DNA of 64,000 bases from Botryosphaeria dothidea (GCA_011503125.2 WWBZ02000016.1:1674001-1738000); one strand, 5' to 3'; shown: positions 23,381 through 34,545, numbered from the stretch's first letter. Notes: generated by a model from the sequence alone, not told the origin. Program-made: numbers and translations.

Positions 23381-25008
23381 GTCGTTCGTAATTGGCAGCA
23401 GCGGCGGGGACTGCTCGCTGGATGCGGGCAATAGGTAAGGCAGCTGTTTCGTGAGACACTTCCTTTAGCAAGCCTGCGTTACGACCTGGAAGCCGATGGT
23501 ACTACGACGAGCTTGCTCAATCAAGGGATGACGATGGGCGTGGAGGCGGGGTAGACGCACACTTTTGTTTCGCGGCGCGTGCACGCGTGATGGCAGGAGG
23601 CTTCATCCAAACTTCGAGTTATGTGCGTCATGACTTTGTTAAGACAGGTGAAAGGGCGCTGGAGTTAAGAGTTTCCAGAGCTGCAACGGGTTAAGCGCCG
23701 ATCTTAAGGATCGATCGTGGGAGCAGATTGCCGACCGCTTAGATCCGCGGCTATGCATCGGGAAGAGGGATCGATAGAGCAATTGTGACTTGGTGGTGCG
23801 CCTTGCAATTTTTCCACAAGACAATTGGTGATGGTGTCACAAACGCCTGTCTGTGTAGCGTGTTCATCTGATGGAGGTTGCGTGATGACGTCGCGCTGTT
23901 GAGCTATGGAACACGGAACGCGTCTTCCATCTCTACTGTGCATTGTCTCCATGACATATTCACACGTTTGTATGTGCCACGGAATCTTTTATATCTGAGC
24001 ACGAACTAATGATAGTATTTTGAACATGTTCCTGAGATAAGGGTTCTTTGACATTGCTGTAGGTGAGATGGAGGAACCCATCAAAGTTTGGCAACAGAAA
24101 AAAGGGCCTGCAATCTAATAAGCGACCACGCTGTGTGGAGCAGTCTGGCTCATGCGTGTGCGCGTCGCTACTGCACGTCAAACTGCACGCAGTTGCCTTC
24201 CGCACTGGACATGCTCCGCACGATAGTGCTCCTTTCTCTCCACAATTTTCAGGCAGCATGGTTTTATACAATACCTCCGAAGCCCCAGTCAACATAGATC
24301 AACAATCACCTCATGGCAACTATCCCACGCCTTCGCCACACTTCAATACTGTCAGCGGCGAGCGCAACAAATGGGATCACCACCACACCGCAACAATGCC
24401 TACTCAGAACTTCCTTCTTATCCTCTACACCCTCGCATCTTGTAATCTCGTGCTTAACAGACACGCATCTCCATTTTGGCAGATCCAGAAGAATGGCGTA
24501 GAAAATAAAGCTCCGACGGCCGACTAGCTCAAAATGGCAGGTCCGTGTGCCACCGTCGGCAACTCCACAAGCCGTCGCTTCCGCCTGCTGTTTGAAATGT
24601 GTGCAACACGTTACTTTTGTGGGGCCGTGAGAGAGTATTGTAGGAGGGGTCACTCTGCTAAAACCAAAGGAGTGGGCTGGCCCGGTGGTCCTTGGCTTTT
24701 CTGCCTGGTTCTTGGGGGCTATTGGCATGTGAAAGTGAGAGCGATGGCGTGCATTTGAAGGAAATTTGAAGCCATGGCAGCATTTTCTTCGATCAGAGGA
24801 TTGAACAACGCTTTTGCTCATCTAAATTTATTGTTTTCATAGACGCTAGGGAAGAAGCTCGCAAAGAAAAAGTTCTTTCTTTCAAAATAGCCGCCCAACC
24901 CAATGCCAACCCAGGTCCGAGGTCTCATAACTCTTCAATGCTTGTGATATTACCTTAACCCCCCCCCTCCCCCCCAACAACAAAACAATGCCACCACAAT
25001 CTCCTTCC
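23381..25008. other. Intergenic region, no supported gene
   Basis: Promoter side of the oxidoreductase and 3' side of the receptor gene. A C-run at about 24,960-24,976 lies close to the receptor stop. A forward frame at 24,063-24,527 has no convincing start or domain. Confidence 0.45.
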
Positions 25009-26792
25009 TTACTCAGCATAACACCGCGTGCTCACAATCACGCCCCGCGGCGCACCCCCACCCAAGCTCGCCGCAGCACCACTCCCCCTCCTCTCCTTAC
25101 TCGCCGCACTCGCCCTCCTCTCCACGCTATCCACCTCGTCCAGCTTCACCCACTCGGCGCCTACCCCATACCCGAACCTATACCCCTCATCGGCCTTGCT
25201 GACACGCTGCACGATACTCGTGCTGGCGTCGATCGCGCCGCCCCTGCTCCGGTTGGTGCCGTCGCCGTAGTAGCCGTTGCTGTACTTGCCGCTGCGCGCC
25301 CTCGAGGCGCCGCGAAGCCGCGGGAACCACTTGTAGAGGAGCGCGCGCATGGCGGGCAGGCAGGCGCACAGGATGCCCGCGTGGACCTCGATGGTCGACC
25401 AGTAGCCGATGGGGACGTAGTCCCAGGTGACGTTTTGGGTGGACGCGAATTGGATCATCCATTTGAGGCGGAGCATGGAGACGATGGTGACGCTGTCGAT
25501 GAGGGGAGGGAAGTCAGTTCGTCATTCTTCTAGAATCCTGGCATTGCGTAGCGCAGGCTGGGCATGGATGGAGTGGAAGAAAGGGGGGTCCGCGGAGAGG
25601 GGAAAGTAGTGAGTGCTGTTAAGGGGCGAGGCCGGGGGACTTACAACAACCCAACCGAAAACATGCACAAGACGTGAAACTTCTTCCGCGTGCTCAGCAC
25701 CAGCTTCCATACTTGCGGTACTGGCAGTGTGATGACGACGATGTCGAGCACGATGTTGAGCGTTGCGGCCGACCAACCGAGCGCGTTCACGTTGATGCAT
25801 TGGCCCTCGTGCTCCTCGTCCCAGCGCTTCCAGGCGAGATTCATAGGCTTGCATTGGAAGGTGACGGCGACCACGAAGGAGATGGCGTAGGCGGCGCAGC
25901 AGAGGATGACGAAGTAGACGATGATGCGGAAGCGCCGGTCGGGGAAGATGCGGAGGTAGAAGCAGCAGATGGAGATCTTGACCAGCGAAAGGGACGTGAT
26001 GTAGAGAGACTCATCGAAGAAGTAGATCTATGAGCATCCAAGTTAGTCTACGCTGAAGTTCGACGGTAGAGTGAGTTGGCTCACGTAGAGAATGTGCGTG
26101 ATGTCTTTTGGAGAGACGGTCCACATATCCTTTCCCAGCCCAGAATCGGCCACTGTATCATGACCATCAGCATCCCAACCAAAATCTTGATCTTTCGGGA
26201 ACTCACAAACAACGGAGAGAGCGGAAAGCGGTATCATCGTGAGCTGTTTAACCAGACTTAGCACCGCTTCATCAAGAACGTTACCACAACACTCACCAGC
26301 GTCAGCAAGATGACCGTGTCATCCCATCCAAAGTCTCCACCAAGCGAAGGCAGGCGCGCCAGGAGCCGTAAAGCAATAGCCACCGAGGCGATGATGGCTC
26401 CTCCAATGCCGATATAGGAGACATGCTTCGTCCTGTCGCGATGCTCCGCACCGCAGGAGCCGAGGGTGACGTTCTTCGTGAACAAGGCCTGCTTGATGGT
26501 GCACTCTGCAGCAACACATGCTTCCACCTCTTTTGTCATCGCCTCGTCGGTGCAGATGCACGTCACATTTGTTGCAGAGCATTTGGAGAAATACTGCACG
26601 CCTTGCATGAGACATGTTCTCTGCCAAGCAGCGTCAGCCACCAACTTCTTCACATGTGAGCCTCCTTGGGCCAAGAGATCTTGTACATACCCCGCACGCT
26701 GGTAGCGCCTTCAAGACTGGCTCAAGAGGATTCAATTCGGCCAACGTTAGCAGCGGACTCAGTACGAGCACCAGCAGCCAGAAGCACCGCAT
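25009..26792 (-). CDS. CFEM-domain seven-helix receptor (Pth11-type GPCR-like)
   Basis: Six exons (26691-26792, 26297-26620, 26207-26243, 26085-26152, 25645-26027, 25009-25492) give 465 aa. All five introns have GT..AG ends and consistent phase. Residues 1-18 form a signal peptide. A CFEM domain follows: LPACG joined by the first splice to RTCL, then CSATNVTCICTD and ACVAAEC, giving eight cysteines in the CFEM pattern. From about residue 85 come seven hydrophobic helices of the fungal rhodopsin-like domain, including GWDDTVILL, IYFFDESLYI, KISICCFYLRIFP and ALGWSAATLNIVLDI. The cytosolic tail is Ser/Arg/Gly-rich. CFEM-containing Pth11-type receptors of pathogenic fungi sense host surfaces; that role here is inference. 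Intron 5 (152 nt) is longer than the others (53-70 nt). Confidence 0.88.
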
Positions 26793-29005
26793 GGTCGAGC
26801 GGTCCACCGAAGAATGGGAAGATCAGAAACACGGGCCTGACTCAGTGAGAGAAAGTGGATGTAAGGCTTAGGTTCGTGGGTATCAGGACGTATTCCAAAG
26901 GGTGCAGATCCATCCCGCAGAGAATCGGTCGTCCCACGGCGGTCCAGGCATTCGCGAGAACGGCTGGACCAGAGAGGGCAGGGCAGATACGGGCGTATGT
27001 AACGTGGGCAGGAGGTCGCCTACGACGGCGTCTCGCGCTGGGAATAGCAGTAGGATGCATAGCGATGATCCCCGGGTCTTATTTGAGGCACATCACCCGG
27101 CGTGACGGGAGAAGATGAGGAAATAGACTGGCTCTGAGAGTAGGTCGAGCTGGCCCATTACCCAGGAACCATGCAGACGGTTTGGCCTAGGGTACGGTGT
27201 ATTGCCATTTTGGGGGAGGATTTACGCAAAAGAAATTCTCCTCGCACAGTCTTGGCGCGAATAGGGACGGAGAAGTGGGCTGAAGGATGCGGCCGCGCGG
27301 GCATGCAGACAGAGAGAGCCAGGCGTGTGGCGGCGGTCGAAACGGGAGGTCCACATAACGGCTGACAGTGACGGCGCATCCCCCGGAGAGAACGGTCAGC
27401 TTGGTCGGTGCGACAGAGGCTCGAGCTTGTGATGAGGCAGGAAAAGAGGCCCAATTAGGAAAGCCGACCTGCGGTTGGGGGCCAGAACGGTGCTGGTGGG
27501 CAAATCATCCGCGATGGCGCAAGTGGCTCCCAGCAGAGGCCCGGTCCAGGAGTTCGCTGAAACAAGTGAGGCCGGCGAAAGCAGTGCAAATTCGACGGGT
27601 GGTTATCGTCAGCGTTGAGGGTTATGGTGTTTCAGGACTCGGCACATTGCAGCAGCGGGTTGGAATCTGCAGCGAGATGGGCTGACGGGCAGCGAGGACA
27701 AGGGACGCGGTGCTCGCGTATGCAGTCAGTGCCGAAGCGGCGTCGAAGCAACGTGGTCTCGAGACAGTTTGGTGGGTTTGCGATGATCGGTGGTGGTGGA
27801 TTGGCTCGGTTGGCGGCGGCGCGGGCGGGCGAAGAAGCCGGACGCGGCACAGTCTCCTCCGTTCTCTCCACTGCCCTGCGGCGCAGTCATTTCTTCTTCT
27901 CTATCGCCTCCCTCCGATGCGAGATGAACCCCTCCGAACCACATGCGGCCGCCGTTTTCGGCTGCTTCTCTCGGCCAATTCGTTGCAGACCCTGGCCGAA
28001 ACTGTCACCCGCTGAAGACTCCCCTTTATGCGTGAAGTGCCGCTGTAAAACGGCAATGGACCTCTCGCTTCTCTTTTGAAATTGCTCAAGACACGTCATC
28101 GAGCCCGACGGCGCAGGCAGTAAGAATGCCTAAACACGGCATTCCCGTTTTACGCTTGCGAGTGGTCATCGGCAATGCAGATCAAGCTCAACAAAAAAGA
28201 AATCTGGAGAGGCTTTACTTCTCATAAACGCCCAGGAGCCTTTTCGTTCTCGGCCTGATTTCCAGCCGGATATTTGAAAGCCAGGGAAAAGGAAAAAGAG
28301 GGGCGTACTCCAATTGTTCAACTGCAGAGTATCTTCACATTGCAGACCCTCGCTCCCGCAACAAACTGTTCTCCGTACGCCACGAACACTCCAACACGTA
28401 ATGTTGACCCTAGTGCCCTACCTCTTATAATCTAGTCTTTTCTATTAGATATCGCGCTTATTAGCTTAACTACTTTAAGAGAGAGAAGAGCTTATAGTAG
28501 TAGATTGCTGTGGTACACGCCCAAGTTTCTCTTCTACCTGGTGCCCAAGCACTGCATCGTGATGTCCGCAATTTGGCTTGGTTTCAATTTGTTGAGACTG
28601 CGGCTTGAAACCCAAAGCAATTAACTACCGCGTGTATCATCGAAGTTTTATGGCTCGCTAGGTGAGTTCTGCGCTTTGGAAAGGTGTACTAGTGATGAGG
28701 TTACCTGTGGGGGCTTCGACTAACGCCCCATGGATCAGTCCTGCGATACCATGACACTGCATCTTGCTAAAGATAATAAAAGTGCGGAAATTCGGAGAAT
28801 CTTCTTGAAAAGAGGCAGGAAAGTGGCCTTTCTTATTAAAAGAAGTATTAGTTTTCTCTGTTACGTCATCCATCCAAGGCAGCACAGTGCCTCTTCGGTA
28901 CCGACGCGCTTCAACGGCTGAGCGCACCACGCTTACAGCCTGCGCCATGGAAACTTCATTTTCAACTCTACGGATCTGGGTATATTGAAGAACACGAGAG
29001 TCATG
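26793..29005. other. Divergent intergenic region with an AT-rich remnant
   Basis: Lies between two divergently transcribed genes. An AT-rich patch at about 28,420-28,515 (many TTA/TAG steps) stands out from its GC-rich surroundings and resembles the interior of the element at 35386-35875 in composition. No gene seen. Confidence 0.45.
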
Positions 29006-29013
29006 TATATAAG
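29006..29013 (+). promoter_or_regulatory. TATA box of the Pol-derived gene
   Basis: TATATAAG about 150 nt before the ATG at 29160. Its presence argues that the retroelement-derived frame has a host-type promoter. Confidence 0.5.
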
Positions 29014-29159
29014 CCTCTCGAGAAGAAGGTGCCGGCACTGGCACTTGGCCCGCCAACTGCACTCACCACGCGCATCTGCTTCTCTGTGCCAAAGCTGCTC
29101 TCCTCCGCTTTTCAGCCTCGCCCACTGGTGATCTTCCTAATAGAGTGGATCATATCAAT

Positions 29160-29957
29160 ATGCCGGAACTCGTAGTCGGGAGACCACGTGGCGGTACTAA
29201 GAAATCCTCGCAAACGCCTCACGCCCAAGGTACCTCCCCCTCTGCATTCATTCATGAGCGACCGTAACAGAATCAGCCCTCACGAACATATGGGAAAGCT
29301 GCACCAGAGAACGACGACGACCGCGCAGACGAAGCCCAGGCACGATACGACGAGAAGGCCTGGTACATCCTCGACTCTGGCAGCGACCACCACGTCGTCA
29401 ACACAGCCACCCACTTCGTCCCCGCGCAATCCGAATTCGCGAATAACGGCGAGAGCTTTGGCTATGTCTTCGGTGTAGGCGGCAGGATGCGCATCATGGG
29501 TAGGGGTACCGTGCTCCTGCCGCTTGTCAGTGATGAAGGGGAGATATATTACTGGTACCTGGAAGACGTCTTGTATGTGCCTGGCACGGAATACAACATG
29601 CTGAGCGTGTCGTCGTTGTGCGAGCGGGGGTATTGTGTGGAGAAGGGAGGGGAGAAGGTGGAGGTGTTTGCGCTGTTCCGAAAGGGGCAATGCTGCGTCA
29701 AGACGGTGGTTGATTCAAAGTGCGTGGCGCATGCGGTGCAGTCGCAACCGAGATCTAATGGGGCAGCTGGGTTGTATTGGCTGAATGTCGTGGACGGCAG
29801 CTGGATACGTGCGCGTGGGAAAGGAGAGCTTGGGACGGCCGAAGATTTGGTTGTGGACAGGGAGAGCGAGGCTTATGACAGCCCGATGTTATTTTCAAGC
29901 GTCGCTAGGTGCTTGTGGGTGCTGAGGTTATCAGCCGGGAAAATGTGTATGGGATGA
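29160..29957 (+). CDS. Retroelement Pol-derived beta-barrel (TNT 1-94-like) protein, possibly domesticated
   Basis: Exons 29160-29229 and 29299-29957 joined over a 69-nt intron (GTACCT donor, GTAAC branch-like site, AAAG acceptor) restore one frame of about 242 aa; unspliced, an in-frame TAA at 29264-29266 would stop it. The N terminus holds VVGRPRGGTKK, an AT-hook-like motif. The core is the protease-like beta-barrel of Copia/TNT1 Pol polyproteins: WYILDSGSDHHVV (aspartic protease D-S-G), GRMRIMGRGTVLLP, LEDVLYVPGTEYNMLSV and CERGYCVE. No integrase, reverse transcriptase or RNase H frame follows, and I see no LTR. It could be a domesticated gene or a decaying fragment; the intact frame and TATA box favour the former. 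The intron is inferred and is the weakest point. Confidence 0.65.
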
Positions 29958-30263
29958 TATGACTTGTGGGGCGAACTTCAGGAGAAGATGCATGCAAAGA
30001 GAGACAGACGGAGAGACACGTGAAGTTGTTTTCGATGCTGCCACAGCAGAAATCCATTCGCGAGAGAACCATGCTACCAAAAACCAGCGTTGAAATCCAG
30101 CCAAAACGCATCTAAATATCCCTGCAACGTTCGTTGCACCAATGTTCTTTTCCAATATAGCTATCAAATGCCCAGTGAAATGTTTCGAAATCCTTCATTA
30201 ATCGCCATAATCTCAATTGCCGTTTAAAAACCCAAAAAATCATATCCTCCTTCTTTCCCACCC
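29958..30263. other. Convergent 3' intergenic region
   Basis: About 300 bp between the convergent Pol-derived gene and the serine-rich protein gene; AT-richer than its flanks. No gene seen. Confidence 0.5.
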
Positions 30264-33068
30264 CTAATTCGGAACGTAAATCGCCGGCGCTCCAATAGAA
30301 ACCGGCAGCCTGATGCCCAGCTGCTCCACCGCCGCTGCCCAGGCCGGCGGATACGGCACCACCATGGCGGCGCCGAGGTGCAGGCCGTCGCACAGCAGCG
30401 CGGCCACCTGACCGCCCGGCAGCAGCCCGCTCAGGAAGCCCGACCGCGGGTCGAGGATGTGGCCGTCGACGCCGACCACCGTGCTGGCGTAGAAAATGTA
30501 CGTGAACGTGTGCTGGTAAACGGTGCCGGACGTGATGGGCGACTGCAGGTCGTTGGCCGACGACGGGAGCGACGGAAGCGCTGGGAGCAGCGAGAGGTCC
30601 AGGTCGCAGCCGTTCGGGCATTCGGGGCCTGGAGGCGTCGGTGAGGGGCGGGGATAGGTTGCTGAGGGGGTGCCGGGGAAGGTGGGCGTTAGGTCGGTCG
30701 GGGTGGTGAGGGGGAACGGGGATGGGATGGGCGAGGAGATGGTCGAAATGCTCGGGAAGGGCTCCGGTGTGGAACTCGGAAGCACAGATGAAATGGGACT
30801 CAAAGATATGAGATCCGAGGAAGCACTGGGGATGAGAGGCGTAGCTGAGGTGTAGACGTCCGAAGAGCTGGATGAAGGGATAACGATGCGCGTGGGGCCG
30901 GAGGGGACGAGTATAGGAGTACTGCTGACGCTTCCACTCGGAGGCGTAGATAAGGAGATGGTAGGAAAGCTCGGGACGATTATAGGCGTGGAACTCAGAA
31001 GCGTCGGTGAGGTGGAACTAAGGGGCGTGACTGCCGAGCTAACGGTACTAGAGATCAGAGGCGTCGCTGAGGAAGTGGCGAGGCTCGAAAATGTCAAGGC
31101 GTTAGGAATGGGCGAAAAGCTCGAGAAGCTTGCTGATGAAGAACTCGGGAGCGCCGAGGTGGTAGGACTCAAGAGCGTGATTCCCGAGCTAAGAGAGCTG
31201 GGGATCGGAGAGCTTGGGGTCAGAGAGCTTAGAACCAGAGAGCTGGGTACCAGAGAGCTCGAGGTTATAGAACTGGCAACCATAGAGCTAGGGGCCACAG
31301 AGCTAGGGACCACAGAGCTGGGGACCACAGAGCTGGGGACTAGAGAGCTTGGAACTAAAGAGCTGGCTGCTAGAGAGCTCGAAATTAGAGAGCTTGGAAC
31401 CAAAGAGCCGGGGACCAGAGAGCTGCTAGCCAGAGAGCTCGGAACTAAAGAACTCGAGACCAGAGAGCTTAGAACCAAAGAGCTTAGAACCAAAGAGCTA
31501 GGAATTAAAGAGCTCGAGATAAGGGAGCTAGGGGCCACAGAACTTAGAACCACAGAGCTAGGGACTAGGGAGCTCGTAGCCAGAGAGCTGGGGACCAGAG
31601 AGCTCGAAACCAGAGAGCTTGGGATCAGAGGCGTAGCTGAAGTAGAGACACCGGAAGAGCTGGAAGAAAGGATGACTATGAGCGAGGGACCGGATGGAAC
31701 GAGTACAGGAGTACTGCTGACGGTGTCCGACGGCACAGGTATGCTTGAAGAGTAGAAAGTTGGAACGGAAAAATCCGACGAACTTGAAGGCTCAGGCAAA
31801 CTCAGGCTCGATAGGCTGGAAGGCACCAAGCTGCTGCTGTATGACTCGCTGAATGAGGGAGCCATGGTCGGAAGCGTGGATGGAACGCTTAGGAAAAATG
31901 ACGAAGTATCGAAACTAGGCATAAAAGTAGGTGTTTGGATGCTTGGGGACGAAGATTCCGACAACAGACTCGAATAATCGGGGGCTGTGGTAAATGAGAA
32001 GCCTGAGAATAGACTGCTGGAAAACAATTCCGAGCTGTAGAAAGGTGATTCCATCGGTGTTGAAAGCGAAATGATTGATGGAGTAATGGTAGAGAAATCC
32101 AAGGTTGTCGGAGACGTTGGCGTGGAAGAAATCGGGATTGTTGCGGTGTTGGGCTGAGAGGTGAATATAGATGAGTCGAACGGTGGGAACGGTGGCAAGC
32201 TGAAAGAGCTCGAGGGAACGATAACGGTGTTGGTTGAAGATGAAGGTGAGAAGACCGCCGAAGTGTCTATCACCGGAGGGTATGTCGATGTCCCTGGTAT
32301 GGTCGAAGTCGAGAGCTCTGAAATTGTTGAAGTGAAGATGTAGGAAACTGTGCTGGACGGGACCTGAGACGACCCTGATGCCGAAAAAGAGTCACTGAGT
32401 GACAATGGCAGGGTGAATGAGGACGGCAACGTCGACGATTGCGGCGGAACTAGATCCGTGGGCGGAATGGGTATAATAGGTGAGCTTGTACTCAACACTG
32501 TTAGAGAGCTAGAAGAGAAATCCACTGGGGGGGCCGATGGAGAGAATGAGGAAACGGAAATGGACGATAGGACAACAGACGAGAAAACATCAGCGATGGG
32601 GGACGAGACAGGAAGGGAAGCAGATGAGACAGTATAAGAACTCGGAAGGGAAAAATCGAAAGCAGACGACGAAAAGAAGGGAGGGATAGGAGAAACAGAT
32701 GAAATGGAGAGCGTGGTAAGACTGGACAGTAGGGAAGGAATCGCAGGGGAGCTGGATGCAGAAGATGGGGAACTTGGTCCGCAACCCAGGTAAGAGGCCA
32801 GAGGATTGCCGCACAAGGCAAGCGATGGGTCTGCTGCTACAGCTTTGTTGATGAGATCGTTGAGTTCACGTGCGACATCCTGGACCTCTTGGGGGAGTTG
32901 CGACATGAAGTCTGTGATCGCTGGACAAATTTTCTGCAGAGAGTTAGCAGCAAGCTGTCGAGGAAACACCTGACCATCGTTGCCCTCATATCCATCTGGT
33001 CGTGTCGGTGCAGCAGTGACCCGTCGCGTCAATATTCCCCAAAGAATAACCGCTGGTAGTGAGCGCAT
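30264..33068 (-). CDS. Serine-rich mucin-like secreted protein with pentapeptide repeats
   Basis: One 934-aa exon from an ATG. Residues 1-20 form a signal peptide ending near VTAAPTRPD. An N-terminal globular part (about 30-95) has three cysteines and a helical CPAITDFMSQLPQEVQDVAR segment. Residues about 96-810 are Ser/Pro/Thr-rich and likely heavily O-glycosylated. About 29 tandem pentapeptides of the type P-S-S-L-V fill roughly residues 478-620. A 38-residue module (VPSGP...SSSSS...TSATPLIP) is present before and after that block. A C-terminal domain (about 825-934) opens with PECPNGCDLDL and has an alternating hydrophobic pattern; no GPI-anchor signal is evident. It is probably an adhesin-like wall or matrix protein. 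A TATA box lies about 135 nt upstream. Confidence 0.8.
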   Translation of the reverse strand: MRSLPAVILWGILTRRVTAAPTRPDGYEGNDGQVFPRQLAANSLQKICPAITDFMSQLPQEVQDVARELNDLINKAVAADPSLALCGNPLASYLGCGPSSPSSASSSPAIPSLLSSLTTLSISSVSPIPPFFSSSAFDFSLPSSYTVSSASLPVSSPIADVFSSVVLSSISVSSFSPSAPPVDFSSSSLTVLSTSSPIIPIPPTDLVPPQSSTLPSSFTLPLSLSDSFSASGSSQVPSSTVSYIFTSTISELSTSTIPGTSTYPPVIDTSAVFSPSSSTNTVIVPSSSFSLPPFPPFDSSIFTSQPNTATIPISSTPTSPTTLDFSTITPSIISLSTPMESPFYSSELFSSSLFSGFSFTTAPDYSSLLSESSSPSIQTPTFMPSFDTSSFFLSVPSTLPTMAPSFSESYSSSLVPSSLSSLSLPEPSSSSDFSVPTFYSSSIPVPSDTVSSTPVLVPSGPSLIVILSSSSSGVSTSATPLIPSSLVSSSLVPSSLATSSLVPSSVVLSSVAPSSLISSSLIPSSLVLSSLVLSSLVSSSLVPSSLASSSLVPGSLVPSSLISSSLAASSLVPSSLVPSSVVPSSVVPSSVAPSSMVASSITSSSLVPSSLVLSSLTPSSPIPSSLSSGITLLSPTTSALPSSSSASFSSFSPIPNALTFSSLATSSATPLISSTVSSAVTPLSSTSPTLLSSTPIIVPSFPTISLSTPPSGSVSSTPILVPSGPTRIVIPSSSSSDVYTSATPLIPSASSDLISLSPISSVLPSSTPEPFPSISTISSPIPSPFPLTTPTDLTPTFPGTPSATYPRPSPTPPGPECPNGCDLDLSLLPALPSLPSSANDLQSPITSGTVYQHTFTYIFYASTVVGVDGHILDPRSGFLSGLLPGGQVAALLCDGLHLGAAMVVPYPPAWAAAVEQLGIRLPVSIGAPAIYVPN
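31194..31640 (-). repeat. 15-bp tandem repeat array in the serine-rich gene
   Basis: On the + strand the array shows repeated AGAGAGCT/AAAGAGCT units every 15 bp, encoding the P/S/L-S-S-L/V-V/A/I/P pentapeptide on the reverse strand. About 29 degenerate units are seen. Because the unit is a multiple of three, copy-number change keeps the frame. Confidence 0.8.
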
Positions 33069-33202
33069 GGCGGTCTATGAAAAGACCTGGCCGAAGTGAG
33101 TGATGGAGAGCCGAATATGAAGTTGGAGGATAACAGGAGGCTAGGAAGGAAGGGTGGTTGTGGCTTTGCTATCTGGGATGATTCTGCTTGCTTCTTTCCT
33201 CT

Positions 33203-33210
33203 CTTTTATA
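33203..33210 (-). promoter_or_regulatory. TATA box of the serine-rich gene
   Basis: Reverse strand reads TATAAAAG, about 135 nt before the ATG at 33068. Motif and distance only. Confidence 0.5.
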
Positions 33211-33950
33211 AGCTCAAGAGGAGTTTTGAAGGAGCAAGGCTGAGAGGCAATTCGGTGGGGCTTTCGGCCTTTGCCCCAGGAACAGATGCTCGACTCTCCA
33301 TCACCATAGAGACTCCTCGGTGGATTTTGCAGATTTGATGCGTATCGAAGCGTCGCTGTGGTTGCGCGGCAATGTGGGGTGGGTCAGAGTAACGCATTTT
33401 TCTGCGCGTGCTCGTAACCCGAGCTCCCCGCTTGACCCGACCGTCGTCCCAGTAACTCTCCGCGTCCAAACCCCCGAACAACTACCAACTCTCCATTTAT
33501 GACGGGAATAATGGCTCGCTACTAGACCAGCATACTGACAGCACACTATGGCAACGCACATCGCCACCGATTTCGAGCACTGATAACGAGCTGTAGACCG
33601 CTAATGAGTAACTACCCTGTGTATGGTCTGTTGCTTGACTATTGTGCAGAAAAGAGTTCAAGTCTTTCGCGCATTGGGGGCTCTCATAGGATTATGTTCG
33701 ACGAAGACACTGTTTCTAGCGAGACGTGGAAGTGAATTCAAGTTGCCAAGCTTTCAACTATCACTTGAAGTATTGCTGTCCCATAAGATTGTCGAGTCTC
33801 GGCCAGCGCATTACTTAGCAAGCGCACACCAGTACGTAGGAACTAGCAAGAAACACAGTGTAGAATTATCTATGAAATGTCCTCTGAAGTTGACTGCATG
33901 GCCTGCTTTTGTTTGTTCAACGATCCAAAATCTATCGGCTGTGAAGGCCT
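33211..33950. other. Intergenic region, no supported gene
   Basis: Upstream of the serine-rich gene and downstream of the small secreted protein. Open frames are short and overlap on both strands. Confidence 0.5.
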
Positions 33951-34446
33951 TCAAATGGCAGCACACTGGTAGCTCCTCGCCTTCTCTGACCAATCAACAG
34001 ATCCCAGGTTCGCATGTCCTGGAGCATCGACACGAATTTCTTCACCGGTGCATCCCTCGTCGCTGAGTAGTCACAGGTTAATCGGAGGAAAACGGACTTG
34101 ACTGATGAGATACCGCAGAACTTACGAGAACATGGTGCACACGTTGTTCGGACCAGCAGTAGCCGACTTGACGCCACCCTTTCCAGCCGAGAATTCACCC
34201 GTGATAGCGTCTGGCATTTGCATCAGTGAATGGCCCACACAATGCAGAGGCTGTATTTGTGAACGGCTTACTGCATTCCCCATATGCAACGGGGTAGTAT
34301 ACACAAGAGCCTTCGAAAGAAGCCCCATTGCAAAGATAGAGACTGGGGTCGATGCTCATTCCCGAAGACTGACGTGTGCTCAATTTTGCCGCGGCGGCTG
34401 AAAGCGCCAACGAGAGAACAAGAGGAAGACCGAGTTGGGAGTGCAT
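33951..34446 (-). CDS. Small six-cysteine secreted protein (effector-like)
   Basis: Three exons (34272-34446, 34126-34210, 33951-34062) with 61- and 63-nt introns give 123 aa. Residues 1-20 form a signal peptide (LPLVLSLALSAAAA), followed by KLSTRQ, a likely Kex2-type or signal-peptidase boundary. The mature part has six cysteines, in contexts such as LCNGASFEGSCVYY and GPNNVC, an even number that fits disulfide bonding. The last exon, containing DEGCTGEEIRVDAPGHANLG and ending QCAAI, looks like part of a compact beta-rich fold. Both donors are GTAAG-type. A TATA-like element lies about 95 nt upstream. Small Cys-rich secreted proteins are frequent effector candidates in plant-associated fungi; that role is inference. 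Confidence 0.78.
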
Positions 34447-34537
34447 GTTCGGTGTTCAAGGAGTGTGTCCAAGTGTGACAAAAGTTTCAGAGATTGAATG
34501 CAGGCAAAAAGGCTGAGATGTGCATGTCGAGACTCTT

Positions 34538-34545
34538 AAATATAT
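34538..34545 (-). promoter_or_regulatory. TATA-like element of the six-cysteine protein gene
   Basis: Reverse strand reads ATATATTT, about 95 nt upstream of the ATG at 34446. Weak motif call. Confidence 0.35.

Noticed and set aside
28658..29062. 134-codon reverse frame before the Pol-derived gene
   Set aside because: Starts at GTG, overlaps the TATA box and leader of the forward gene, no domain.
30886..31755. 289-codon forward frame rich in Glu-Leu-Gly-Thr repeats
   Set aside because: It is the antisense of the 15-bp repeat array in the serine-rich gene; the repeat unit keeps several frames open by itself.
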